A stretch of 9,694 nt of DNA from Anaerolinea sp. (lineage in GTDB: Bacteria; Chloroflexota; Anaerolineae; JAAEKA01): positions 1 to 9,694 of the forward strand of contig JACSRL010000115.1 of NCBI GenBank assembly GCA_014879765.1, given 5' to 3'. The position numbers were made by a program, and so were the translations under genes. Of this stretch, positions 1 through 7,136 are shown in pieces (the stretch's first letter is position 1; each line of letters starts with the position of its first letter). A model generated the notes under the pieces. It did not search any database and was not told the DNA's origin. It was given only the letters and a program-made list of their open reading frames with translations.

Positions 1-116
1 TGGGTGTGCGCATGTGCAGCGTGGCCGCAGGACGCCGCCCCGTGGGGTCTTGGCGTCTGCGGCCCGGTACCCGAGCCATGGAATTTCAGTTCAACGAGCA
101 GGCGCTGCCGGGCCAT
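1..116 (-). CDS. Possible start of a hypothetical gene, cut by the left window edge
   Basis: An open frame begins at an ATG (complement of 114-116) and runs off the window without a stop, giving about 38 residues that begin MARQRLLVELKFHGSGTG. The main support is a strong Shine-Dalgarno sequence, AGGAG, seven bases before the ATG; a second in-frame ATG lies two codons upstream, too close to the AGGAG. The gene would lie 98 bases downstream of the permease gene on the same strand, so it could be the last gene of that transcript. Against it, the visible peptide turns rich in His, Ala, Gly and Pro, which is not typical of a folded domain, and no family is recognised. The call rests on the ribosome binding site and the open frame alone. 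Confidence 0.3.
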   Translation of the reverse strand, partial: MARQRLLVELKFHGSGTGPQTPRPHGAASCGHAAHAHT

Positions 117-214
117 CGACATTCTCCTGATGCAGTGTGCTGCCATGATACCCTGGAAACCATCAGGCGTCAAGGTCGATGCCGCCCACGCGACGGCCCA
201 GGGCAGGCTGCGGG

Positions 215-2794
215 TCATTCAAACCTCATCGCGTCCGCCGCGGCCATGCGCGTCATGCGGTAGGCAGGATAGAGGCCGGCCAACAACGCGGCCACCACGG
301 CCACCATCAACGCCTGCACGAAGGGCTCCGGCGTGAGCTGCAGTTGCAAGGTCCAGCCGAAGCTGCGCCGGTTGATGATGTAGATCAGGATCAGGGCCAG
401 CACGAGGCCGGTGGGCATGGCCAGCAGGCCGGCCACCGCGCCCATCAGCCCGGTCTCCAGCGACACCAACTGCCAAAGCTGCCGGCCGGTCAATCCCACG
501 GCGCGCAGAATGCCCAGCTCGCGCTGTTTGTCCAGCATCAACGAGAGCAGCGCGCTGAGCACGCCGATGAAGGCTACCAGGGTGGCCAACAGTTGCAGAG
601 CGCCGGTGATGGCGAAGGTGCGGTCGAAGATTACCAGCGCCTCGGCGCGCAGCGCCTGGTTGGGCTGGACGGTCAGCGATTGCACCGGCGCCAACGCGTC
701 TTGCAGGCCGCGCGTCACCTGATCGGGATCGACGCCCGGCTCCAGGCGCAGGGCCAGCCCGGTGACAGCCGTGTCCTGCCACAGCTCACGGTAGCGCGGC
801 AACGCCATCATCACCACCCCCTGGCTGGAGGTGTAGTCGTAGTAGATGCCGGCCACGGGGAAGGCGCGCGCGCCCTGCTCTGTTTGCAGCGTCACCTCCC
901 CGCCCCGCCGCGGCAGGCCCACCCGGTTGGCGAAAGGCTCAGAGACGATCACCGCGCCGGCCTGCATCGCGGCCCACACATCCTCCGGCGCGCCGTCGGA
1001 GGCCAGAAAAATGCGCTCGTCCCCCAGGTCAGGGTTGTCCACCGCGGCCAGGGTGACGGGGCCGTGGGGCGAGTCCACCGTGGCCGAGCGCAGGGTGTCC
1101 ATCCGCGCCACGCCCGGCCAGCCGCGCACGATCTCCTGCGCGGCCGGGGCGATGGTGGCTGTGGTGAGGGCGGTGGTAGCGCCGGGCGGTGAGATGTAGA
1201 CGTCGCCCTGCACGGTTTGCGCCAGCCAGGCCACCACGGTGTAGCGAAAGCTGCTGACCATCAGGCTGACGCCGATGGTGACGGAGACGGCAATCATCAG
1301 CGCGGCGATGGCGATGGCGGTGCGGCTGAGCGAGCTGACCACGCTGCGCGGGGCCATGCGCCCCAGCACGCCCCCCAGCCGGCTGCTCAGCGGCATCACC
1401 CCCTCCATCAACAGCTTGGTGACCAGGGGGGTCTGCATGCCGATGCCGATGATCACGGCGAAGGTGCCGGCAAAGCTGAGCGTCAGGCCGGGCGCGGGGA
1501 CAAGCAGCAACACCCCGCCCAGCGCCATCAGCGCCAGGCTGGCCAGGGCGGCGCCCCGAACCGCGCGGCCGGCCTGGCTCTCCAGCCCGGAGCGGGAGAG
1601 TGCGACGCGCGGCGGCACGGTGGCAGCTTCCCAGGCGGGCGGCGCGGCCGCCAGCACCGTGGCGGCAATGCCCAGCGCCAGCCCTTTGAGCAGGCTGCTG
1701 GTGGAAATGGCCACCCCGCGCACCGTCAGCACGAAATAGAGGTCGTTGATGGTCTGGGTGACGGCCTGCACCGCGCCCTGGCCCAGAAGCACCCCCAACG
1801 TCACGCCCAGCGCCGCCCCCAACACCCCGATCGCCAGCGCCTCGCCCAACACCAGCAGAAAAAGCTCGCGGCGGGTGACGCCCAGACAGCGCAGGACGCC
1901 GAACAGCGGCCGGCGCTGCACCACCGAGAAGGTCATGGTGTTGTAGATGAGGAAAAGCCCCACCACCAGCGCCAACAGGCTGAGCGCGGTCAGGTTGGTG
2001 CGAAAGGCGGCTGTCATCTGCTGGATGGTTCCGCTGCGCGCGGCCACGGGCGTGAGCTCCAGCCCGGCCGGCAAGCGCGCCTCCAGCCGCGGCAGCGCGG
2101 CGGGATCTCCCTCAGGCAGGATCAGATCGATGCGATCCAGCCGCCCCAGCCGGCCGCTCAGCTCTTGGGCTGTGCTGATGTCGGTCAGAATGACGCCATC
2201 CAGGGCGCGGCGGCTGAGGCTGTCCTCGGGCTGCAACAGGCCAGCCACCAGGGCCGGCCGCTGAAAGCCGCCCACCTCCAGGGCGATGGCATCGCCCGCC
2301 TGCACGCCGTAGCGCTGGGCCATGTCGGCGGAGATCAGCAGCGCGCCTGGCTGGGTCAAGAAGGCGGTGAGCTGGTCGATGGGCACAGCGCCATCGTTGG
2401 TCACGTAGCTGCGAAAGGGGGCCTCGGCGAAGGGATCGACGCCCAACAGTTGCAGCGGCCGGTCGCCCAACTGCGGCGAGGTGACGATCTCGCTGAGCAC
2501 CGGTGCGCTGGCGATGCCCTCCCTGGCCAGCCCGCCGCGGCGCAGCGCAACATAGGCCGCCTGATCCAGTCCCTGCGGCCCAGCCACGATCTGATGGGTG
2601 GCGCGGCCAGCCACGGCCGCGGTGCTCAAATCGAAGGCCTCCCGGGCGCTGGCATTGGCCAGGTCGATCGCCACCACCACCGCCACGCCCAGGGTGATGC
2701 CGATGACCATCAGGATGCTCTGCCACGGATGTCGCAGCAGATAGCGCCAGCCGGTGTGGAGCAAGATTTTTGAGGGGAGTGTGTTGGCGGGCAT
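215..2794 (-). CDS. ABC transporter permease, FtsX/MacB type, ten-helix YbbP-like
   Basis: Encodes an 859-residue inner-membrane permease with two FtsX-type halves. The first helix lies at about residues 26-46, followed by a large extracytoplasmic domain (47-265) of MacB-PCD character and helices near 268-290, 311-337 and 368-388. A central pair lies at about 413-453 and another helix at 490-513. A second extracytoplasmic domain (about 514-728) precedes three final helices near 730-753, 780-806 and 824-844. The cytoplasmic motif ELGILRAVGLTGRQL and its first-half counterpart LFGVLRCLGVTRREL mark the two FtsX domains. The length and ten-helix plan match E. coli YbbP better than MacB or LolC. 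The partner ATPase is encoded upstream. Such exporters act on lipids, lipoproteins or peptides, or transmit mechanical force; the substrate cannot be read from sequence. The ATG has no Shine-Dalgarno sequence, because a repeat runs to within three bases of it. Confidence 0.93.
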   Translation of the reverse strand: MPANTLPSKILLHTGWRYLLRHPWQSILMVIGITLGVAVVVAIDLANASAREAFDLSTAAVAGRATHQIVAGPQGLDQAAYVALRRGGLAREGIASAPVLSEIVTSPQLGDRPLQLLGVDPFAEAPFRSYVTNDGAVPIDQLTAFLTQPGALLISADMAQRYGVQAGDAIALEVGGFQRPALVAGLLQPEDSLSRRALDGVILTDISTAQELSGRLGRLDRIDLILPEGDPAALPRLEARLPAGLELTPVAARSGTIQQMTAAFRTNLTALSLLALVVGLFLIYNTMTFSVVQRRPLFGVLRCLGVTRRELFLLVLGEALAIGVLGAALGVTLGVLLGQGAVQAVTQTINDLYFVLTVRGVAISTSSLLKGLALGIAATVLAAAPPAWEAATVPPRVALSRSGLESQAGRAVRGAALASLALMALGGVLLLVPAPGLTLSFAGTFAVIIGIGMQTPLVTKLLMEGVMPLSSRLGGVLGRMAPRSVVSSLSRTAIAIAALMIAVSVTIGVSLMVSSFRYTVVAWLAQTVQGDVYISPPGATTALTTATIAPAAQEIVRGWPGVARMDTLRSATVDSPHGPVTLAAVDNPDLGDERIFLASDGAPEDVWAAMQAGAVIVSEPFANRVGLPRRGGEVTLQTEQGARAFPVAGIYYDYTSSQGVVMMALPRYRELWQDTAVTGLALRLEPGVDPDQVTRGLQDALAPVQSLTVQPNQALRAEALVIFDRTFAITGALQLLATLVAFIGVLSALLSLMLDKQRELGILRAVGLTGRQLWQLVSLETGLMGAVAGLLAMPTGLVLALILIYIINRRSFGWTLQLQLTPEPFVQALMVAVVAALLAGLYPAYRMTRMAAADAMRFE

Positions 2795-2797
2795 GGA

Positions 2798-2857
2798 GGA
2801 GTGATGCGTGAAACGTGAAACGTGACCCGGAATCGCGGGAGATGTTTCTGGGTTGCG
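2798..2857. repeat. Heptamer plus 35-bp block repeat, copy abutting the permease start codon
   Basis: Plus-strand reading shows two GTGAAAC heptamers (2808-2814, 2815-2821) followed by a block at 2822-2857. That block matches the blocks at 4978-5012 and 5042-5076 with four substitutions and one extra C. The unit ends only three bases from the permease ATG. In transcript orientation the order is block, heptamers, a short ACTCC tract, then ATG, the same order as before the HD-domain gene. It leaves no visible Shine-Dalgarno sequence. Confidence 0.75.
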
Positions 2858-2878
2858 GGTTAGGCGATTTCACGGAAA

Positions 2879-2998
2879 TAGAAACCGGGTTTTTGTCTTG
2901 CAGACCAAGGTCATGGCGCCATGAAAGGCCGTTGCACAGACGAAAACCACGCCCGCACGAGAAAAACCCGATTTCTGTACGACTGGCTGAGCAGTTAC
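2879..2998. repeat. AAAAACCCGG-core repeat, inverted pair between the ABC ATPase and permease genes
   Basis: The sequence AGAAACCGGGTTTTTG (2880-2895) and GAAAAACCCGATTTCT (2961-2976) form an inverted pair matching at 14 of 16 positions. The right copy extends to 2998 and matches 4199-4236 at 33 of 38 positions. Between the arms lies a perfect 14-bp palindrome, TCATGGCGCCATGA (2911-2924). The rest of the 260-base gap shows no gene; the short frame crossing it is translated repeat. It looks like a small non-coding dispersed element inserted in the ABC operon. Confidence 0.65.
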
Positions 2999-3054
2999 TT
3001 GGGGTGTATTCAAGCCCAAGCGTAGATTCAAGTGCCCGGCACCGAGGGCTCGCT

Positions 3055-3807
<753 letters not shown>

Positions 3808-3852
3808 GATGTCTTGCTCGCCGGGTATAGCTGGTGTTCGGAGCTTTGACGC

Positions 3853-3872
3853 CCCAGACTGCGGAAGTCTCG
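3853..3872. repeat. Short hairpin sharing its ends with the larger inverted repeat at 6320-6426
   Basis: CCCAGACT (3853-3860), then GCGG, then AAGTCTCG (3865-3872) can fold with an AGACT/AGTCT stem. Its two outer ends equal those of the larger element at 6320-6426, which starts CCCAGACT and ends AAGTCTCG. It lies 15 bases after the dehydratase stop codon and before the ABC ATPase start. It may be a collapsed copy of the same family. There is no T-run, so an intrinsic terminator is not supported. Confidence 0.45.
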
Positions 3873-3887
3873 TCGGTTCGCTGACAT

Positions 3888-4169
3888 TCAGGCGATTGCA
3901 TCGATTTCCCTGGCCAGGTCGAAGTCCTTCTCTGTCAATCCGCCGGCCGAGTGGGAGGACAAGGTCAGCGTCACCTTGCGGTACTGAATCAGGATGTCGG
4001 GGTGGTGGTCAGCCCGCTCCGCCAGATGCCCCACGGTGCTGGCGAAAACCAATGCGGCTGGAAAGCTGCTCAGCGTGAAGCTGCGGCTGATTTCGTTGCC
4101 GGTCTGCGCCCAGCCGGCCAGCGCGCCCAATGCCTGTTCGATCTCGATTTGTGTCAGAAGGTGAGTCAC
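3888..4169 (-). CDS. Pterin-4a-carbinolamine dehydratase (PCD/DCoH family)
   Basis: Encodes a 93-residue protein spanning the whole small PCD fold. The family dehydrates 4a-hydroxytetrahydropterin, formed by aromatic amino acid hydroxylases, to quinonoid dihydropterin; some bacterial members have been linked to molybdopterin-related roles instead. Visible marks are the helix-strand order starting WAQTGNEISRSF, the active-site motif DHHPD (His55, His56), the second histidine in SSHSAGGLT (His73), and the C-terminal LTEKDFDLAREID. The start is GTG (complement of 4167-4169), chosen because AGGAG lies six bases upstream and the length is right for the family. No aromatic amino acid hydroxylase or pterin gene lies nearby; the neighbours are an HD-domain gene upstream and an ABC ATPase downstream, so context adds nothing about its substrate. 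Confidence 0.95.
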   Translation of the reverse strand: MTHLLTQIEIEQALGALAGWAQTGNEISRSFTLSSFPAALVFASTVGHLAERADHHPDILIQYRKVTLTLSSHSAGGLTEKDFDLAREIDAIA

Positions 4170-4198
4170 AAGAATCTCCTGAGATTGCTAACGCGCGC

Positions 4199-4236
4199 GA
4201 AAAACCCGGTTTCTAAACGACTGGCCGAGCAGCTAC
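4199..4236. repeat. AAAAACCCGG-core repeat, second full copy
   Basis: This 38-bp stretch matches 2961-2998 at 33 of 38 positions in the same orientation, and its first part is the inverse of 2879-2895. It begins 29 bases upstream of the dehydratase start codon, in the 181-base gap after the HD-domain gene. The rest of the gap (4237-4350) has GC-rich short inverted repeats but no gene that I can support. Confidence 0.65.
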
Positions 4237-4350
4237 GTCAGACGGCCATGCGCATTGCGCACAAGCGTGGATGGAGACAGCGGGCTCGGTCGGCCCCGTC
4301 CGGGGTGCTGCGCAAAGACCGGCCCGAGTGGCTATCGAGAAGCCAGCTTC

Positions 4351-4959
4351 TCAGGCTGCGCCCAGCACCTCTGCATCAAGCTGTTGGAAGAACGTAGCCA
4401 TCACCTGATGGCGCTGGCCGGCGATGCGCCGCGCCGTCGGAGTCAACAGCCGCTCCTCAAGTTGGCTCAGTTTGTAGACAAACTCATGGCTGGGGCTGTA
4501 GTCGATGCCGGCCGGCGGCGGCTGGGCCGCGTCGATCTCGGCCAGCGGCTGCGACCAGAGCCGGTGGCCGTGGCTGGCGCTGTAGGCCACCGCCCGGGCC
4601 ACGCCGATCGCGCCCATGGCGTCCAGCTTGTCCGCGTCGTGCAGGCAGGCGGCCTCCAGCGTGGCCGGCGCAGGCCCCTGGCGGAAGCGATGGGCCGCGA
4701 TGGCGTGGCAGATGGCCTCGACCTGCTCCGGCGGCCAGCCGGCCAACAGCTCACGCGCCCGCTCTGCGCCGCGCAGGTGATGCTCAGGTTCATGGCGGGC
4801 CATGTCGTGCAGCAGCGTGGCCGTGCGCACGATGGCCAGGTCAGCGCCCTCAGCCTGAGCGATGCGCTCGGCCAGCGCCAACACGCGCAGCACATGATCG
4901 AAGGCATGAGCCGCCTCCGCGCCGTCATAAAGGGAACGAGCCTGGTCGATGGAGAGCAT
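4351..4959 (-). CDS. HD-domain phosphohydrolase of unknown substrate
   Basis: Encodes a 202-residue soluble protein with the metal-binding pattern of the HD superfamily: His22 in AFDHVLRV, the His51-Asp52 doublet in ATLLHDMARH, further histidines at 85 and 90, and Asp110 in CLHDADKLDAMG. The LHDADKLDAMGAIGVAR stretch and the overall length resemble YedJ-type predicted hydrolases, which act on phosphate esters such as nucleotides. No second domain (GGDEF, PAS, RelA synthetase) is present, so a signalling role is not indicated. The ATG is taken from the longest frame. There is no ribosome binding site, because the 5' leader is the repeat block starting at 4960. A 6-bp hairpin (4337-4352) overlaps the stop codon but lacks a T-run. 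Fold assignment is firm; the substrate is unknown. Confidence 0.88.
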   Translation of the reverse strand: MLSIDQARSLYDGAEAAHAFDHVLRVLALAERIAQAEGADLAIVRTATLLHDMARHEPEHHLRGAERARELLAGWPPEQVEAICHAIAAHRFRQGPAPATLEAACLHDADKLDAMGAIGVARAVAYSASHGHRLWSQPLAEIDAAQPPPAGIDYSPSHEFVYKLSQLEERLLTPTARRIAGQRHQVMATFFQQLDAEVLGAA

Positions 4960-5116
4960 GGGAGTGGTGCGTGATGTGTGACCGGAATGGCGGGAGGTGT
5001 TTCCGGGTTACGGGCGATGCGTAACGAGTAACGAGTAACTCGTGACCGGAATGGCGGGAGGTGTTTCCGGGTTACGAGTTACGGGTTACGAGTTACGAGT
5101 TACGTGACCCGGAACC
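4960..5116. repeat. Array of 35-bp blocks and 7-bp GTTAC/GTAAC units upstream of the HD-domain gene
   Basis: Two identical 35-bp blocks lie at 4978-5012 and 5042-5076, with a partial third beginning at 5104 (GTGACCCGGAA). Between them are GTAACGA, GTAACGA and GTAACTC units (5021-5041). After the second block come five G(A/G)GTTAC units in perfect 7-bp register (5069-5103), which read as the reverse complement of the GTAAC units. A diverged copy lies at 2798-2857. The array fills the gap between the propeller stop codon and the HD-domain start and shows no ORF of its own. Confidence 0.85.
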
Positions 5117-5128
5117 TGCCACATCCTC

Positions 5129-6277
5129 TCATTGCGGCGTCCAACTGGGGAAGCGGTCCATGATCCCCACGTTGTCGGTCACGCGCAGGATCTCGCTGCC
5201 GTCGGCTTTGAGCAGGTAGATCTCGTAGTTGACCAGGTTGGTGGAGTCGCGGTCGGAGGAGAGGTAGAGCCACTGGTCGTTCACCCAGTCGGGGGTGGAG
5301 TAGTTGTAGCCGGGGAAGGTGAGCAAGCGCACGGTGCTCTCCAGCGAGGCGCCGGCGTTCTGGCCGTTGGGCGCGTCGATCACGAAGACGCCGTAGGTCG
5401 CGCCGCTGCGGTTGCTCTCGAAGGCGATCTGCTGGCCATTGGGCGACCAGCGCGGCAGGCTGTTTTCCCAGCCGCCGTCGGTCAGCCGCGTCTGGTTGCC
5501 GCCGTCGGCATCCATGACGTACAGCTCGCGGTTGCCATCCCGCTGCGAGACGAAGACGATGCGCTGGCCGTCGGGCGACCAGTCGCCCATGAAGTTGTTG
5601 CCAGGGCTGTCGGTGAGCCGGGTCAGCTCGCTGCCGTCGGGCCGGATCTTGAAGAGGTCGAAGCGCGGCATGCCGTCCACCAGCGGGTTGCTGTGGAAGA
5701 GGATCCACTGGCCGTCGGGCGACCAGCGCGCGCCCACCTGGTCATCGGTCAGCGCGCTGGAGAGCCGGCGCTGGTCGCTGCCGTCGGCGTTCATCAGGTA
5801 GAGCATGGCGTTGTCAGGGTCGTCCCGGTCTGACGAGAAGACGATGGTCGCGCCATCGGGCGACCAGTCCGGCTCGAAATCGCGGCCGGCCACGTCGGTC
5901 AGCCGCTGCACGTTGCTGCCATCCGCGTTCATGCTGTAGATGTCGAGCTCGCCGTCGCGATCGGAATGGAACACCACCCGGCCGCCGATGGGCGGAAAGG
6001 CGACCGGTTCAGCAGTGTTGGTGAGCGTCTGGGTGGGCTGGAGTTCGGCGGCCGTCGGCTCAGGCGCGGCCGTCGCCTCGACGGTGGGCGCGGGCTCGGC
6101 CGGGGCCGGCGTGGCCGCGCGGCTGTAGAGTGCCAGCGTGGCGACCCAGAGCGCGACGCCAATCACCGCCAGCGCGATGCGCCGGTTGCGCTGGCTGCCA
6201 AAGGCCGCGCCGCCGATCGCGGCCAGCCCCAGAACGAAGAGAATGGCGGCAAGCGCGTAGTAGACAGATGGATTCAT
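5129..6277 (-). CDS. Membrane-anchored TolB-like PD40 beta-propeller protein
   Basis: Encodes 382 residues. Two hydrophobic segments at about 5-25 and 34-51, separated by a basic loop (SQRNRR), anchor the protein. A Pro/Ala/Glu/Thr linker (about 55-95) follows, then six PD40 repeats fill 98-382. Each repeat has a strand such as RVVFHSDRDG or QRIVFVSQRDG, a Y-x-MNADGS turn and a closing WSPDG, which is the TolB/dipeptidyl-peptidase IV propeller signature. The fifth and sixth repeats degrade (WVND, WTPQ). No peptidase or kinase domain is attached, so this is probably a binding or scaffold protein facing outside the cytoplasm; its ligand is unknown. The ATG has AAGG eight bases upstream. It is not Gram-negative TolB itself: the N-terminal TolB domain is missing and no tol/pal genes are near. 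The repeats are visible in the DNA as recurring TCGGGCGACCAG stretches. Confidence 0.9.
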   Translation of the reverse strand: MNPSVYYALAAILFVLGLAAIGGAAFGSQRNRRIALAVIGVALWVATLALYSRAATPAPAEPAPTVEATAAPEPTAAELQPTQTLTNTAEPVAFPPIGGRVVFHSDRDGELDIYSMNADGSNVQRLTDVAGRDFEPDWSPDGATIVFSSDRDDPDNAMLYLMNADGSDQRRLSSALTDDQVGARWSPDGQWILFHSNPLVDGMPRFDLFKIRPDGSELTRLTDSPGNNFMGDWSPDGQRIVFVSQRDGNRELYVMDADGGNQTRLTDGGWENSLPRWSPNGQQIAFESNRSGATYGVFVIDAPNGQNAGASLESTVRLLTFPGYNYSTPDWVNDQWLYLSSDRDSTNLVNYEIYLLKADGSEILRVTDNVGIMDRFPSWTPQ

Positions 6278-6319
6278 GGGAGTTACCTTGTTTCATGCTA
6301 CCCGGCCGGTGGATTGATG

Positions 6320-6426
6320 CCCAGACTTCGGACGGCAAAGCCGGCCGGTTGAAGCTAAGCCAGGTTCTTGACGGCAAAGGGCTTCGCTGGCAGGACTTGG
6401 CCGGTGCGGCGCCGTCCGAAGTCTCG
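6320..6426. repeat. 107-bp inverted-repeat element between the RmlC-like and propeller genes
   Basis: The arms AGACTTCGGACGGC (6323-6336) and GCCGTCCGAAGTCT (6411-6424) are perfect 14-bp inverted repeats. Inside are further complementary pairs, GAAGC (6351-6355) with GCTTC (6381-6385) and CCGGCC with GGCCGG (6341-6346, 6399-6404). The 10-mer GACGGCAAAG occurs directly twice (6331-6340, 6370-6379). It could fold into a branched RNA or be a small non-autonomous element. It starts 34 bases after the RmlC-like stop codon in transcript order. No T-run follows, so it is not a classic terminator. Confidence 0.7.
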
Positions 6427-6460
6427 CACCCTATCGAAATCCACCGAGTTGCGGCTGGGC

Positions 6461-6925
6461 CTAGGTGATGGCCGGGCCGGCCAGCCAGTCGTAGCCGATG
6501 GTCGGGTCGTCGTGGGGGATGCGCCCCTCGTCGCCGGGGTCATAGGTGTTGCTGGTGATGTAGAACAGGTTGGCCTCGGCGCTGAGCACCCGGTAGCCGT
6601 GGGCCACGCCCGGCGGCACCCGGAGCACCGCCGGCTCCATCTCGTCCCCCAGCAGCAGCTCCTGAAGCTGGCCGTGGGTGGGGGAGTCGGGCCGCGTGTC
6701 ATACAGCGCCACCTTGACGCGCCCGCTGGCCACATACCACCAGTCCACCTGGCGTTGATGGATGTGCCAGGCCTTGACCACGCCCTGATAGGACTTGGTG
6801 TGGCTCCACTGGCCGAAGCCCTCGCCGAAAAAGCCATCGGTCACGCGGATGACCTCGCGAAAAAAGCCGCGCTGGTCGGGGAAGGTGGTCAGTTTCTTGA
6901 TCTCGACGCCGTCGATCTTGGCCAT
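6461..6925 (-). CDS. RmlC-like cupin, dTDP-4-dehydrorhamnose 3,5-epimerase family protein
   Basis: Encodes 154 residues of the RmlC cupin family, which epimerises dTDP-4-keto-6-deoxyglucose at C3 and C5 on the way to dTDP-rhamnose; close relatives act on other nucleotide sugars. Family marks are FPDQRGFFREV (15-25), QWSHTKSYQGVVKAWHIHQ (39-57), the cupin turn VPPGVAHGY (103-111) and the C-terminal YDPGDEGRIPHDDPTIGYDW. Two features depart from classical RmlC: it is shorter than the usual ~180 residues, and the RGLHYQ motif is replaced by KAWHIHQ, although the histidine in the catalytic position (His54) remains. The start at ATG 6925 is preferred because MAKIDGVEIKKL opens the fold; GAGG lies 12 bases upstream, a long spacing. 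A longer in-frame extension would cross the terminator at 7053-7083. No rmlA, B or D gene or glycosyltransferase is nearby, so rhamnose synthesis is not established. Confidence 0.85.
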   Translation of the reverse strand: MAKIDGVEIKKLTTFPDQRGFFREVIRVTDGFFGEGFGQWSHTKSYQGVVKAWHIHQRQVDWWYVASGRVKVALYDTRPDSPTHGQLQELLLGDEMEPAVLRVPPGVAHGYRVLSAEANLFYITSNTYDPGDEGRIPHDDPTIGYDWLAGPAIT

Positions 6926-6986
6926 GGGTGTGTCGATCCTCGTGAGTGAAAGGAAATGGGGCGAGCAGCAGGGATCGCCTGGCTCC

Positions 6987-7016
6987 ATAATACCATCACT
7001 CCCCCGTCTGCCCAAA
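6987..7016 (-). promoter_or_regulatory. Candidate promoter for the RmlC-like gene
   Basis: On the minus strand TATTAT (complement of 6987-6992) is one base from the sigma-70 -10 consensus. TTTGGG (complement of 7011-7016) is a weak -35 at 18-base spacing. It lies between the upstream LysM terminator and the RmlC-like start, where a new promoter is needed, and would give a leader of roughly 55 bases. The support is position and the -10 only. Confidence 0.3.
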
Positions 7017-7052
7017 GAGCGTAGGCCCTGGGATTGGAACATAGCCCCCAAA

Positions 7053-7083
7053 AAGAAGCCCCGTGGCGACCACGGGGCTTCTT
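7053..7083 (-). terminator. Strong Rho-independent terminator after the LysM gene
   Basis: A perfect 14-bp stem (7053-7066 with 7070-7083, arm AAGAAGCCCCGTGG) closes a 3-base loop. On the minus strand the stem runs into TTCTTTTTGGGG, giving the expected U-tract. It begins about 53 bases after the LysM stop codon and separates that gene from the RmlC-like gene. Confidence 0.9.
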
Positions 7084-7136
7084 GGATCACTGGCCAGAAG
7101 CGTCAGTTCTTCCGGGAGATGGCGCTGCCTGCTGGC

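Noticed and set aside
179..2773. Long plus-strand open frames opposite the permease gene (179-1192 and 1217-2773)
   Set aside because: They are rich in Gln, His, Arg and Gly, show no domains, and mirror codon positions of a clearly conserved minus-strand protein; an artefact of high GC.
4337..4352. GAGAAG-CCAG-CTTCTC hairpin at the end of the HD-domain gene as terminator
   Set aside because: The stem is only 6 bp, overlaps the stop codon and has no T-run on the minus strand.
4255..4974. Plus-strand open frame opposite the HD-domain gene
   Set aside because: Antisense to a gene with intact metal-binding residues and lacking any recognisable domain.
5433..5868. Recurrent TCGGGCGACCAG-like sequence every ~140 bases, resembling a spaced repeat array
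   Set aside because: It encodes the WSPDG end of each PD40 propeller repeat in frame; the intervals are coding and not CRISPR spacers.
6926..7090. N-terminal extension of the RmlC-like protein up to 7090
   Set aside because: It would translate through the terminator stem and the candidate promoter; the fold starts at MAKIDGVE with the start at 6925.
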